A stretch of 64,000 nt of DNA, from positions 1-64,000 of the forward strand of contig CAJUJK010000005.1 in NCBI GenBank assembly GCA_910586705.1, written 5' to 3'. This stretch comes from an uncultured Lachnospiraceae bacterium (GTDB lineage Bacteria; Bacillota; Clostridia; Lachnospirales; Lachnospiraceae). The notes beneath the pieces are model-generated. The model saw only the letters and a list, made by a program, of their open reading frames with translations, had not been told where the DNA came from and ran no database searches. The translations under genes were made by a program, and so were the position numbers. Shown here in pieces: positions 30,096-38,833 of this stretch. Position 1 is the stretch's first letter. Each line of letters begins with the position of its first letter.

Positions 30096-33077
30096 TCAAC
30101 TGTTCTGCCTCTGCTCCCAGAGAAGAAGCCTTGCGTCCTCCGAGAGGGCTGGCGGCACCGCGCCGGGTCTCGCAAGGAAGTACCCCTGCAGGAGATCTAC
30201 GCCAAGCTCCAGAAGTTTTGTCAGCTCCGCTCCCGTCTCGATTCCCTCCGCAATAATCTGCATATCGCGCGTATGACCATATTCCACAATGTTTCTCACG
30301 ACCTGCTGCTTGTTTTCATCCACATCAATATCCCGCACAATGGTAACGTCCACCTTCACATAGTGGGGATTCAGCGCCAGAAGGTTCAGCTCGCTGTTGT
30401 AGCCGCTGCCGTAGTCATCCAGTGCAAAAATGCCCGTAAAGCCTTCCGCCCTGCTCTTCTTGCGGATCAGTTCGATCTCCAGATTTTCCGTCTCCGTGAT
30501 CTCGACAACCACCCGGTCCTGAATTCTGGCAAAGCGCTCGTGGTACTGCCTCTCGTCCTCCTCTGTCATATCTTCATTGGCAATGGAGTTGAGGAACAGA
30601 TGCGCCTCCGGGGATACCAGACCCTGATCGAGAAGCTCGACGTATCTTTCGCTCGCCATAAACATCGTCAGCTTTTCGATTTCGCCCATCATCCCCTCTT
30701 CCTTCGCGATCTGCAGCACAATCTCCGGGTTGCGCAGACTCGGCACATCCACGCGCATCAGCGCCTCATACCCAAAAATTTCGCCGTCACCCGCCCGGAA
30801 TATCGGCTGGTAGTGATACGTGATCTTGCGCGTTTCCAGCATCTGGTGGAACTCTATACGGCTCTGGTCCTCCGACATCTGCTGTTCCCATGCCTTGTGG
30901 TCAAATTCGCGCAGCTGCCCTTTTTTCATGCGCTTCACCTGATACATGGCAAAATCGGCATACTTGATCAGCATGGACAGGTCGCTCGTGTCTTCGGGAT
31001 ACCACGCGTAACCGCCGGATGCGGAAAGCCCCATATTTTTGCCATCCGGCAGGATGAAATCCACTTCCCCGATGGCACGGTATAAGCGATCCAGACACTC
31101 TCTGATCTGCTCCCTGTCATCAAATCCGTAGAAGAGTATAATGAACTCGTCGCCGCCCATACGGGCACAGAGCGTACCCTCCGGCGTGTTCTCCTGAAAA
31201 CATCTCGCCGCCGCCTGTATGTAAAGATCGCCAAAGTTGTGACCGAATCTGTCGTTCGTCGTCTTTAAGTTATCCAGATCAATCATAACCAGAGCGGCGT
31301 GTTTCATCACACCCGGCTGGATAAACAGTTCCTCCGCCTCCCGCCGGAACCCCTGTCTGCCGTAGAGTTTGGTCAGGATATCACTGTCGCGCTCTCTCTC
31401 GATCTGTTTTTTCTCCATCGTCGCCGCCGTGACGTCCTCTAAAAGCCCCACAAGCCTGTTCCCGTCCTGCGTGGTGGAGGAACGCAGGTATCGCACCCTG
31501 CCGTTCTCCTGCGGCATCGTATAAATCGTGCTGCCGTCCTCCGCTATTCTGGCGGTCAGATTTCTCTTCACTTCCATCTTAATCTCACGGAATTTATCTA
31601 CCGTCAGATTTTCGATATCCACATTTTCCGCGCCCATCAGCGGGAAATAATTGTCCGTCACATAGACCCTGTCCGAACCTTCCTTCAGCTCATAGCCCGC
31701 AAGGTCCACGCTGGACATCTTTATGATCTGCATAAAACGGGTGGCGGAATCCGTAACTTCCTGCTGCAGACGTTCAATCGCCCCGGAAAACTGGTCAATT
31801 TCACGGATGCCCGTGCTTGGCAGCGACGGCAGCGTCCCCATCTGCTTCGCCTTCTCCACCTCGCCGGAAAGCATGTGGATCGGCTTGGAAAGATGGTAGC
31901 TCACAAGGAAAATACCGATCAATCCGATCAGGATCGTTCCCACGAAAGAAAACATCAATGTCCTTGTCACCAGAATCGAAAAGGCAAAAAGATCATCCCG
32001 CTTCGCAAAACCCGCCAGATACCATTTATCGGCGTCAAAGGGCGCGTTCCTGCTGTAAAGGACAATATTTCTGACCGCCCCGTAGTATTTGTTGTCCTTG
32101 TCGGTCATTACCGTATTCTTCTGATCGGCAAAGGTAAAATCCAGCTCTTCCAGCATCTCTCGTGACATGGTTTCGCTAGACAAAAGAACAGGTGTTATCG
32201 TTCCTTCCTCCGTGCCGCACGCGAGCATGTAAGATCCCCCGTCTTTTTCAAGAAGTTCGCCGCTCGGCAGAAGCGTCCGCAGATAGTCCGACAGAACTTC
32301 CACCCCCAGCACGCCATAGACCGTACCGTCCGGCAGGATCAGCGGCTGTGAATAGGCAAGCGCCTCCCTGTCGTCCCCGGAGAGACTGTAAGTTTCGGTC
32401 GTCCAATATCCACATGCCTCCGCGGAAAGTCCGCCCTTTCCTTCCACCGCCGCGCGGTAAGGCTTATAGAAAAAAGGCTGCGCGGCACTGTCCTCCACGG
32501 AAAAAACGGGCTGCCATCCCGTATCCGTGGCGAGATATCCGGCGCGCACCACGCCCACAGGCGCCCGCTCCACCAGAATATCCGCGTGGAGGTCGGAAGG
32601 CATGGATGTGGGATCAAGATCCCGCAGATAAATGCCCTGCATCGTCTCCGCCGTATCTGCCGGCTCTGTACATATAAGCATAAAAACGCCCGACACCTGT
32701 TTCCCGTACATGGTGTCGATCAAATCCTGACAGACCTCGTTGATCAGCGGCACACTCCCGCCTTCCCTGCCGAGATCCTCCGGCGTCATGTTCTCCGCGT
32801 CCAGAAACTCCTGCGTGCGGGTATTCACTTTATCCGTGATCGCGCTCAGATTTGACCAGTCCAAAACCATATTGTTGGCAAGATAACTGCACCGGTTCTC
32901 CACCTGTTTCGCCAGAATATCCTGAGAATTACGGTTCAGCGTCTGGATCACGCCGCCCGCCACAAGACTTCCCACCATGAGCAGCATCTCTACCGCCAGC
33001 ACCGCCAGCAGCGAACGCAGCGCCATCCAGAATATTGTTCTCTCTTTTCCCTTACGCTCCGACATTTCGGTACTCAC
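30096..33077 (-). CDS. membrane GGDEF-EAL c-di-GMP protein with extracytoplasmic sensor
   Basis: The 993-residue protein has TM1 (about 15-42), an extracytoplasmic Cache-like sensor (about 43-355) and TM2 (about 365-390). HAMP and PAS-like regions follow, then GGDEF (RMGGDEF near 642) and EAL. No RxxD inhibitory site precedes GGDEF. The EAL half keeps YEALMR (near 769), EITETE, DDYGSGY, VKVD and AEGIET, so it should degrade c-di-GMP, and both activities look intact. The start is GTG at 33077, or possibly ATG at 33065. It lies 19 nt after a solute-binding protein gene. The pairing suggests that the binding protein presents a ligand to the sensor, which is inference. Confidence 0.9.
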   Translation of the reverse strand: MSTEMSERKGKERTIFWMALRSLLAVLAVEMLLMVGSLVAGGVIQTLNRNSQDILAKQVENRCSYLANNMVLDWSNLSAITDKVNTRTQEFLDAENMTPEDLGREGGSVPLINEVCQDLIDTMYGKQVSGVFMLICTEPADTAETMQGIYLRDLDPTSMPSDLHADILVERAPVGVVRAGYLATDTGWQPVFSVEDSAAQPFFYKPYRAAVEGKGGLSAEACGYWTTETYSLSGDDREALAYSQPLILPDGTVYGVLGVEVLSDYLRTLLPSGELLEKDGGSYMLACGTEEGTITPVLLSSETMSREMLEELDFTFADQKNTVMTDKDNKYYGAVRNIVLYSRNAPFDADKWYLAGFAKRDDLFAFSILVTRTLMFSFVGTILIGLIGIFLVSYHLSKPIHMLSGEVEKAKQMGTLPSLPSTGIREIDQFSGAIERLQQEVTDSATRFMQIIKMSSVDLAGYELKEGSDRVYVTDNYFPLMGAENVDIENLTVDKFREIKMEVKRNLTARIAEDGSTIYTMPQENGRVRYLRSSTTQDGNRLVGLLEDVTAATMEKKQIERERDSDILTKLYGRQGFRREAEELFIQPGVMKHAALVMIDLDNLKTTNDRFGHNFGDLYIQAAARCFQENTPEGTLCARMGGDEFIILFYGFDDREQIRECLDRLYRAIGEVDFILPDGKNMGLSASGGYAWYPEDTSDLSMLIKYADFAMYQVKRMKKGQLREFDHKAWEQQMSEDQSRIEFHQMLETRKITYHYQPIFRAGDGEIFGYEALMRVDVPSLRNPEIVLQIAKEEGMMGEIEKLTMFMASERYVELLDQGLVSPEAHLFLNSIANEDMTEEDERQYHERFARIQDRVVVEITETENLEIELIRKKSRAEGFTGIFALDDYGSGYNSELNLLALNPHYVKVDVTIVRDIDVDENKQQVVRNIVEYGHTRDMQIIAEGIETGAELTKLLELGVDLLQGYFLARPGAVPPALSEDARLLLWEQRQNS

Positions 33078-33096
33078 CCGTCACTCTTCCAAGCTG

Positions 33097-34536
33097 TTAC
33101 TGTGCAAACTCCTGCAGACGCTGCAGCGTTTCTTCATACCAGACATCGAAATTGTCGTCCAGCTCAAACTCCGCTGCCGCTTCCTCCATACTCAACCCCT
33201 GCGTCATTCTGCCGACTACAATTTCCCTGTCGGCTGCCGCCTTGTCACTGAGGGAATATTCCAGAATATTTCTCGCTTTATTGCCTCCCTCAAATGCCTT
33301 CGTGGTATACATTTCATTATCGTTGACCATATCCACGCCCACATTCAGGGTTTTCAGCATACTGTCCCTGATCTGCGCACCGCTGCCGACGATCGCTTCC
33401 TTGCTGTTGGCGGTTTTCGTGACCGGCAGATAGCCGGAATCCACAGAAAACTTGATGTTTCTTTCGTCCGCCGTAAACCACTTTAAAAATTCCACGCTGG
33501 CATATATCTCCGGCTCCTCACCTTTGGTAACCACCATGCCCGCGCCCTGCTGCACCGCATAGTCCCCGCCTTCAAACTTGGGACAGGGAAGCACATCCAT
33601 CTCGATCGGGTAACTCTCCGAATCGCTCACACTCACCGCCTCCGGGAAAAAGGATACCCCGGAAGTGGATCCCACATAGGCAATAATATTTCCCGTTTTA
33701 ATATCGTCGCTGCGGAAACGTCCCGTCGCCGCAAAATAACCTTTCACAAAGGGTATGTAATAATTGTCCCAGAGTCTGCGCGCCACCGCCTTGTCAAAAT
33801 GCAGCGTCATCTTTCCGTCTGAGACCTCGAAAATCTCCTGCCCCATCTGCATACTGCCAATCAGCATATAATTCGCCATAGCGTCCCTGCCGAACAATGC
33901 CCTGCCGTCGCCCTGCACATCCGGCGTCTGGGCATCCGTCCACTCATAGTAGCGCTTCGCCGTGGCAACCAGCCCTTCCATATCCGACAGATCGTCATAA
34001 GATGCTCCCGTCGCCTCCGCAAAGACGTCCCAGTCCGTCTTATTTAGAACAAGGACCTCCAGAGATTTCGCCGTGGGGAATATCTTGATCTCTCCGATTC
34101 CACTGAAATCCCCCTCCTCGATATAGCTGTCTATGTAGGCGCTCTTCTCCTCCTCCGTCAGGTAATCTTTCAGATCCACCACTTGACCCATCTGGTCAAT
34201 CGCGTAAGCCGTGTCCGCATACGCCATAAAGATATTCGGCACCTCGTCCGCGCCGACTTCTCCACGCACCGCAGCGAGAACATTTGCCTCCAGATCATTG
34301 ACCGATCCCTGACTGACGCTCTTTACGACAATTCCTTTCTCCGCACCGACGGTTCCGTTAAATTCCTCCACCATACCGTCAAACGCACTCAGCTGGTCAC
34401 CGTTATAATATGTCCACACAGTAATGGAAGTGGGATTTTTCGGGTCAAGCGGCGTATTCTCTCCACAACCCGCAACCGCCATAAGCCCTGCCGCACAGAG
34501 AACACCAAGCAGCGCTTTCTTCTTTTGTGATATCAT
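33097..34536 (-). CDS. extracellular solute-binding lipoprotein (family 1)
   Basis: The 479-residue protein has a lipoprotein signal ending in the lipobox VAGC (Cys near residue 24). It then shows the family 1 sugar-binding fold seen in SITVWTYYNGDQ, EVPNIFMAYADTAY and FLKWFTADERNIKF. Such proteins normally feed ABC permeases, yet no permease gene is in the window. The only co-transcribed gene encodes a GGDEF-EAL sensor. ATG at 34536 has GGAGG upstream. The promoter at 34582-34610 is bracketed by an inverted repeat. Confidence 0.92.
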   Translation of the reverse strand: MISQKKKALLGVLCAAGLMAVAGCGENTPLDPKNPTSITVWTYYNGDQLSAFDGMVEEFNGTVGAEKGIVVKSVSQGSVNDLEANVLAAVRGEVGADEVPNIFMAYADTAYAIDQMGQVVDLKDYLTEEEKSAYIDSYIEEGDFSGIGEIKIFPTAKSLEVLVLNKTDWDVFAEATGASYDDLSDMEGLVATAKRYYEWTDAQTPDVQGDGRALFGRDAMANYMLIGSMQMGQEIFEVSDGKMTLHFDKAVARRLWDNYYIPFVKGYFAATGRFRSDDIKTGNIIAYVGSTSGVSFFPEAVSVSDSESYPIEMDVLPCPKFEGGDYAVQQGAGMVVTKGEEPEIYASVEFLKWFTADERNIKFSVDSGYLPVTKTANSKEAIVGSGAQIRDSMLKTLNVGVDMVNDNEMYTTKAFEGGNKARNILEYSLSDKAAADREIVVGRMTQGLSMEEAAAEFELDDNFDVWYEETLQRLQEFAQ

Positions 34537-34581
34537 GCCGGTACTTCCTCCAATATCTCCCCTCGCGCACCCCTAAGGCAT

Positions 34582-34610
34582 ATTTTATCACAAACGGTGC
34601 GCCTCAGCAA
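34582..34610 (-). promoter_or_regulatory. promoter of the solute-binding protein / GGDEF-EAL operon with a flanking inverted repeat
   Basis: TTGCTG (34610-34605) and TAAAAT (34587-34582) are 17 nt apart. The arms GCGCACC and GGTGCGC (34565-34571 and 34596-34602) lie symmetrically around the -10 box. That placement suits repressor binding or a hairpin ending mtaB transcripts. Confidence 0.5.
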
Positions 34611-34616
34611 CGGATA

Positions 34617-35984
34617 TTAATTTTCCATCAGAAGGACGTCCTCCTCCAGAAAGGAAACCAGCCGCCCCGCCACAATGCGGTTTTGCATGTTTTTTTCCTG
34701 CTCCGCAGCCCGTGCTACTTTTAAATAACGGGTGGTATGCCCGATCCAGTATGTCTTTCCATCCTTCTCCCAGCGCTCCTCGAAGAGAACCTCTTCCGTT
34801 TTCCCCAGGAATGCCTCCCGGTATGCCCGGGACATCTCCCGTTCCAGATGTATCAGCCGGTCGCTCCGCGCCGCCTTCTCCGCCTCCGTAAGCTGCCCCT
34901 CCATAGCTGCCGCCCGGGTTCCCTGCCGTCTCGAATACTTGAAAATGTGCATCTCGTAGAAACCCACGCGCCGCAGGAAATCCTCCGTCTGCGCAAATTC
35001 CTCCTCCGTTTCTCCCGGAAAACCCGCGATCACGTCCGTGGTAATCGCCGGATCCGCGTAATATTTACGCAATTTCTCCACCGCCTCCAGATACCCCGCC
35101 GAATCATAGCGCCTGTTCATCCTGCGAAGCACGGAATCGCTGCCGCTCTGCAGGGAAAGATGAAAGTGCGGGCACACCTTCGGCAAGGCGCTGATCGCCG
35201 CCGCAAATTCCTCCGTCACAATCCCCGGCTCCAGAGAGCCGAGACGGATTCTCTCAATCCCGCCAATTTCAGAAAGCTTTTCCAGCAGACGCACAAGCTC
35301 GCTGCCGCCCCGGTCAGCCCCGTAAGAGCTGATATGGATGCCCGTCAGCACAACTTCCCGGTAACCCGCCTCCGCCATGCCCTGCGCCTCTTTCAGAATA
35401 TCCTCCTCCATACGGCTTCTGACCCGCCCTCTGGCGTAAGGAATAATACAGTAAGAACAGAACTGGTTGCACCCGTCCTGAATCTTGATGTAGGCGCGGG
35501 TGTGTTCCGCCGTCGTTTTAAGGGTCATCTCCTCGTAGGGGGCGCTGGCGATGTCGATTGTGTCAACCAGCGGTGCCGTTGTTTCCCGCCCTCTTTCTGG
35601 CAGTCCGCCCGGCATGGCAGCCGCTTTCGTCTCTCCCCTGCTCTCCAGATACGCCTCCAGTATCTCCACCAGATCCTTCTTCCGGTTGTTTCCGATGGCG
35701 AGATCCACCGCGCTGTCCTTCAGAAGCGCCTCCTGCCCGGTCTGCACATAACAGCCCACCGCCACCACAACGGCGTCCGGGTTCTTCTTTTTTGCCCGGT
35801 GGAGCATCTGCCTGCTCTTCCTGTCCGCGATATTTGTAACCGTACAGGTGTTCACGACATAAATGTCAGCCTCTTCATCAAATGGTACAATTTTATATCC
35901 CTTTTCTTGTAACATTTGTTGCATAAAGTCCATTTCATAGGCATTTACCTTGCAGCCCAAATTATGTAATGCTACACTTTTCAT
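34617..35984 (-). CDS. mtaB: tRNA t6A37 methylthiotransferase MtaB
   Basis: The 455-residue enzyme has an N-terminal UPF0004 domain with LGCKVNAYEMD and Cys in VVNTCTVTN. The radical SAM core has CNQFCSYCIIPYARGRVRSR near residue 177, and a C-terminal TRAM domain follows. It makes 2-methylthio-N6-threonylcarbamoyladenosine in ANN-decoding tRNAs. The LGCKVN start motif and length separate MtaB from MiaB and RimO. ATG at 35984 follows GGGGATT. It is divergent from the HPr-like gene. Confidence 0.93.
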   Translation of the reverse strand: MKSVALHNLGCKVNAYEMDFMQQMLQEKGYKIVPFDEEADIYVVNTCTVTNIADRKSRQMLHRAKKKNPDAVVVAVGCYVQTGQEALLKDSAVDLAIGNNRKKDLVEILEAYLESRGETKAAAMPGGLPERGRETTAPLVDTIDIASAPYEEMTLKTTAEHTRAYIKIQDGCNQFCSYCIIPYARGRVRSRMEEDILKEAQGMAEAGYREVVLTGIHISSYGADRGGSELVRLLEKLSEIGGIERIRLGSLEPGIVTEEFAAAISALPKVCPHFHLSLQSGSDSVLRRMNRRYDSAGYLEAVEKLRKYYADPAITTDVIAGFPGETEEEFAQTEDFLRRVGFYEMHIFKYSRRQGTRAAAMEGQLTEAEKAARSDRLIHLEREMSRAYREAFLGKTEEVLFEERWEKDGKTYWIGHTTRYLKVARAAEQEKNMQNRIVAGRLVSFLEEDVLLMEN

Positions 35985-36017
35985 AGTAATCCCCGCATTT
36001 TTTGTATTGTTTTATCA

Positions 36018-36046
36018 TTGACTTTTGCTCTTCCAACATTTAGTAT
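36018..36046 (+). promoter_or_regulatory. promoter of the HPr-like gene
   Basis: TTGACT (36018-36023) and TAGTAT (36041-36046) are 17 nt apart; a perfect TATAAT overlaps at 36044-36049 with a 20-nt spacer. The start codon lies about 40 nt downstream. Confidence 0.6.
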
Positions 36047-36087
36047 AATACCCAGAAGGTATAAAAATCAAAGGAGGTAATTCCGCA

Positions 36088-36318
36088 ATGAAAACAGTAC
36101 AGATTTCTTTAAATTCTATCGATAAGGTTAAATCTTTCGTGAATGATATCACAAAGTTTGATTATGATTTTGACTTGGTATCCGGCAGATACGTTATCGA
36201 TGCGAAATCCATCATGGGCATCTTCAGTCTGGATCTGTCCAAGCCCATCGACTTGAACATCCACGCAGAAGACGGCACGGATGAGGTTATGGCGGCACTG
36301 AAGCCCTACATCATGTAA
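36088..36318 (+). CDS. HPr-family protein lacking the phosphoacceptor histidine
   Basis: The 76-residue protein has the HPr fold pattern, including the KSIMGIFSL segment around the regulatory Ser46 position and IHAEDGTDEVMAAL at the end. The loop that normally carries GLHARP with the active-site His is shortened and reads NSIDKVKSFV. It therefore cannot act as a PTS phosphocarrier by the usual chemistry. It could be a regulatory paralogue similar in logic to Bacillus Crh, which also lacks His15. An ideal AAAGGAGG lies 11 nt upstream of the ATG. It is monocistronic, with its own promoter and terminator. Confidence 0.85.
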   Translation: MKTVQISLNSIDKVKSFVNDITKFDYDFDLVSGRYVIDAKSIMGIFSLDLSKPIDLNIHAEDGTDEVMAALKPYIM

Positions 36319-36349
36319 TCGCGGTTTCGACCTATATCAAAAGCAAAGA

Positions 36350-36380
36350 GCAGCTCGGGAAAACTCCCGGGCTGTTTTTC
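36350..36380 (+). terminator. terminator of the HPr-like gene
   Basis: CAGCTCGGGA and TCCCGGGCTG pair over 10 bp (one G-U) around AAAC, followed by TTTTT. Because thiI converges on it (stop at 36384), it may also slow minus-strand transcripts. Confidence 0.88.
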
Positions 36381-36383
36381 ATT

Positions 36384-37610
36384 TTAGCTTTGCACCACAA
36401 TCACCTCATCTGTCGCCAGCGCCTTCTTCACCAGCTCCACAATCCCCTCCTGCAGATTCTGCTCATGCCGCTTAATGATATTCAGATTCGGCTTCGTCAC
36501 GGGATGCTTCGCCACAAAAATGGTGCAGCAGTCCTCATAGGGCAGAATGGACGTCTCGTAACTGTCGATTTTCTCCGCGATATCCACAATCTCCATCTTG
36601 TCAAAACCGATCAGCGGTCTGTAGACGGGCATGGTACACACCTCGTTCGTCGCCGCCAGACTCGCCATGGTCTGCGACGCCACCTGTCCGATGCTCTCGC
36701 CCGTAATCAGCCCCAGACAATCCGTCTCCCTCGCAATGTGCTCCGCAATGCGCATCATATAGCGGCGCATAATGATGGTCAGCTCGTCGTGGGGACACTT
36801 GTCGTAGATATAGAGCTGTATGTCCGTAAAGTTAATCACATGCAGCCAGACAGGTCCCGCATATGCCGCCACTTTTTTCGCCAGATCCACCACCTTCTGC
36901 TTCGCCCGCTCGCTGGTGTACGGCGGCGCGTGAAAATACACGGCGTCGATCTTCACCCCGCGCTTGGCAATCATCCAGCCCGCCACAGGAGAATCAATGC
37001 CGCCGGATAAAAGAAGCATCGCCTTGCCGCCCGTCCCCACGGGCATACCGCCGGGGCCGGGTATGATCTCGGAATAGAGATAGATCTTGTCCCGGATTTC
37101 CACATGCAAAAGTATGTCCGGGTTGTGCACGTCCACACGCATTTCCGGGTAAGCGTCCAGAATCACACCGCCCAGCTCCTCGTTGATCTGCATGGAATTA
37201 AGCGGATAATTTTTGCGCGCGCGCCTCGCCGCCACCTTAAACGTAGTAAATCCGCTCTGCGGATTAACTACACGGGCTTCGCTTTGCGAATCCCGGATAT
37301 CAGGGTATGTTTCGCCGATATAGCGCACCACATCCTGTCCCAGTTTTTCAAATCCCTCGTCCTCCACATGGACAACAGGACAGATGCCGGAAATGCCGAA
37401 CACCTTTCTCAGGCTCTCCGTCACTTCGTCAAAGTCAAATTCAGACTGCGCGTCCACATAGATGCGCCCGTCCGTCCTGCGCACCACAAACTCGCCCTCC
37501 GTCTTTTTCAGCGCATACTTGATCTGTTTCACCAGCGCCTCCTCAAACAGATAGCGGTTTTTTCCCTTCACGCCGATCTCCGCATATTTTATCAAAAAAG
37601 ACTTGTACAT
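36384..37610 (-). CDS. thiI: tRNA 4-thiouridine synthetase ThiI
   Basis: The 408-residue protein has an N-terminal ferredoxin-like and THUMP region (to about 170) and a PP-loop ATPase with LLLSGGIDSPVAGWM near residue 182. It adenylates U8 of tRNA and inserts sulfur; it also contributes to thiazole synthesis. The C-terminal rhodanese domain of the E. coli enzyme is absent, as usual in Firmicutes, where a dedicated cysteine desulfurase supplies sulfur. That desulfurase gene lies 38 nt upstream. ATG at 37610 has GGAGG 5 nt before it and is preferred over 37622. Confidence 0.95.
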   Translation of the reverse strand: MYKSFLIKYAEIGVKGKNRYLFEEALVKQIKYALKKTEGEFVVRRTDGRIYVDAQSEFDFDEVTESLRKVFGISGICPVVHVEDEGFEKLGQDVVRYIGETYPDIRDSQSEARVVNPQSGFTTFKVAARRARKNYPLNSMQINEELGGVILDAYPEMRVDVHNPDILLHVEIRDKIYLYSEIIPGPGGMPVGTGGKAMLLLSGGIDSPVAGWMIAKRGVKIDAVYFHAPPYTSERAKQKVVDLAKKVAAYAGPVWLHVINFTDIQLYIYDKCPHDELTIIMRRYMMRIAEHIARETDCLGLITGESIGQVASQTMASLAATNEVCTMPVYRPLIGFDKMEIVDIAEKIDSYETSILPYEDCCTIFVAKHPVTKPNLNIIKRHEQNLQEGIVELVKKALATDEVIVVQS

Positions 37611-37648
37611 AATTTCCTCCATATAGAGGGACCTGACGGTCCCTCTCC

Positions 37649-38803
37649 CTAGTGTCTCGTATATCGTCTCAGCATCGGCACAATCTCTTCCAGATTCTGA
37701 CAGGTATACGCAATTTCTTCCTCCGTGGTGAAGCCCGAGAGACTGAATCGGATCGTAGACTGCAGAAGTTCTTTCTCTACACCTATTGACCGCAGGGTTG
37801 CCGAGGGCTGGGGCTTATGCGCCGCACAGGCGCTCCCGGCGGAAACATAGATGCCGCGCTCCTCCAAGGCGTGCAACAGCACCTCGCTGCGGACCCCTCT
37901 GAAAGAAACGCTCACAATATGGGGCGCCCCCTCCCTGCCGGGACAGCCGTTAATGACCACGTCGGGAATCGCCTTGACTCCTTCAGTCATTTTCTCCCGC
38001 AGGCTGTACATTCTGTCCACATCCTGTTCCAGATCCTGATACACCAGCTCCGCCGCCTTGGCGAAGCCCGCAATACCGGGCAGATTTTCCGTGCCGGAGC
38101 GGAGTCCCCGCTGCTGCCCGCCGCCGTACATGATGGGGCTGACCTTAGCGCCGCCCCTCACATAGAGGAGACCGATGCCCTTCGGTCCGTGTACCTTATG
38201 ACCGCTTGCGCTCAGCATGTCGATATACATTTTCCCGGGATAGATACGCGCCTTGCCAAACCCTTGTACTGCATCCACATGGAAAAGTGTCTTAGGGTTC
38301 TTTCTTTTAATGAGCGCACCCGCTTCCGCAATGGGCTGTACGCTTCCAATTTCATTATTTGTATGCATGACGGAGACCAGTATCGTGTCGGGTCTGAGCG
38401 CCTGCTCCAATTCCTCCAGAGAAATTTTTCCCTGCCTGTCAACAGAAAGATACGTCACCTCAAATCCCTGATTCTCCAGATAGGACATGGACTGAAGTAC
38501 CGCCGGATGCTCGATCCTTGTGGTGATCAGGTGACGTCCCGTCCTGTGGTTTGCCATCGCCGTACCGACCAGCGCGATATTATCCGACTCCGTTCCGCCT
38601 GAGGTAAAGAAAATCTCTTTTTCACTCACTTTTAAAATTTTTGCAAATGTTTCGTTCGCGTATCTTAAGTAGGCTTCCGCCTCCACTCCTTTATGGTGCA
38701 GGCTGGAAGGATTTCCATAATCTTCGCACAAAATCCTGTGCATCAACTGCGCGGCTTCCTCAAAGCAGGCGGTCGTCGCGGAATTATCCAGATATACTTC
38801 CAT
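37649..38803 (-). CDS. cysteine desulfurase (NifS/IscS type) for ThiI
   Basis: The 384-residue PLP enzyme shows TSGGTESDNIAL, HVDAVQGFGK, the PLP lysine in SASGHKVHGPKG near residue 203, and the catalytic Cys in SAGSACAAHKP near 325. It moves sulfur from cysteine to a persulfide. Immediate position upstream of thiI matches the NifZ-ThiI pairing known in Bacillus, so tRNA thiolation is its likely main task. Confidence 0.93.
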   Translation of the reverse strand: MEVYLDNSATTACFEEAAQLMHRILCEDYGNPSSLHHKGVEAEAYLRYANETFAKILKVSEKEIFFTSGGTESDNIALVGTAMANHRTGRHLITTRIEHPAVLQSMSYLENQGFEVTYLSVDRQGKISLEELEQALRPDTILVSVMHTNNEIGSVQPIAEAGALIKRKNPKTLFHVDAVQGFGKARIYPGKMYIDMLSASGHKVHGPKGIGLLYVRGGAKVSPIMYGGGQQRGLRSGTENLPGIAGFAKAAELVYQDLEQDVDRMYSLREKMTEGVKAIPDVVINGCPGREGAPHIVSVSFRGVRSEVLLHALEERGIYVSAGSACAAHKPQPSATLRSIGVEKELLQSTIRFSLSGFTTEEEIAYTCQNLEEIVPMLRRYTRH

Positions 38804-38833
38804 TACCGTTTTTCCTTCCTAAACCCTATATCT

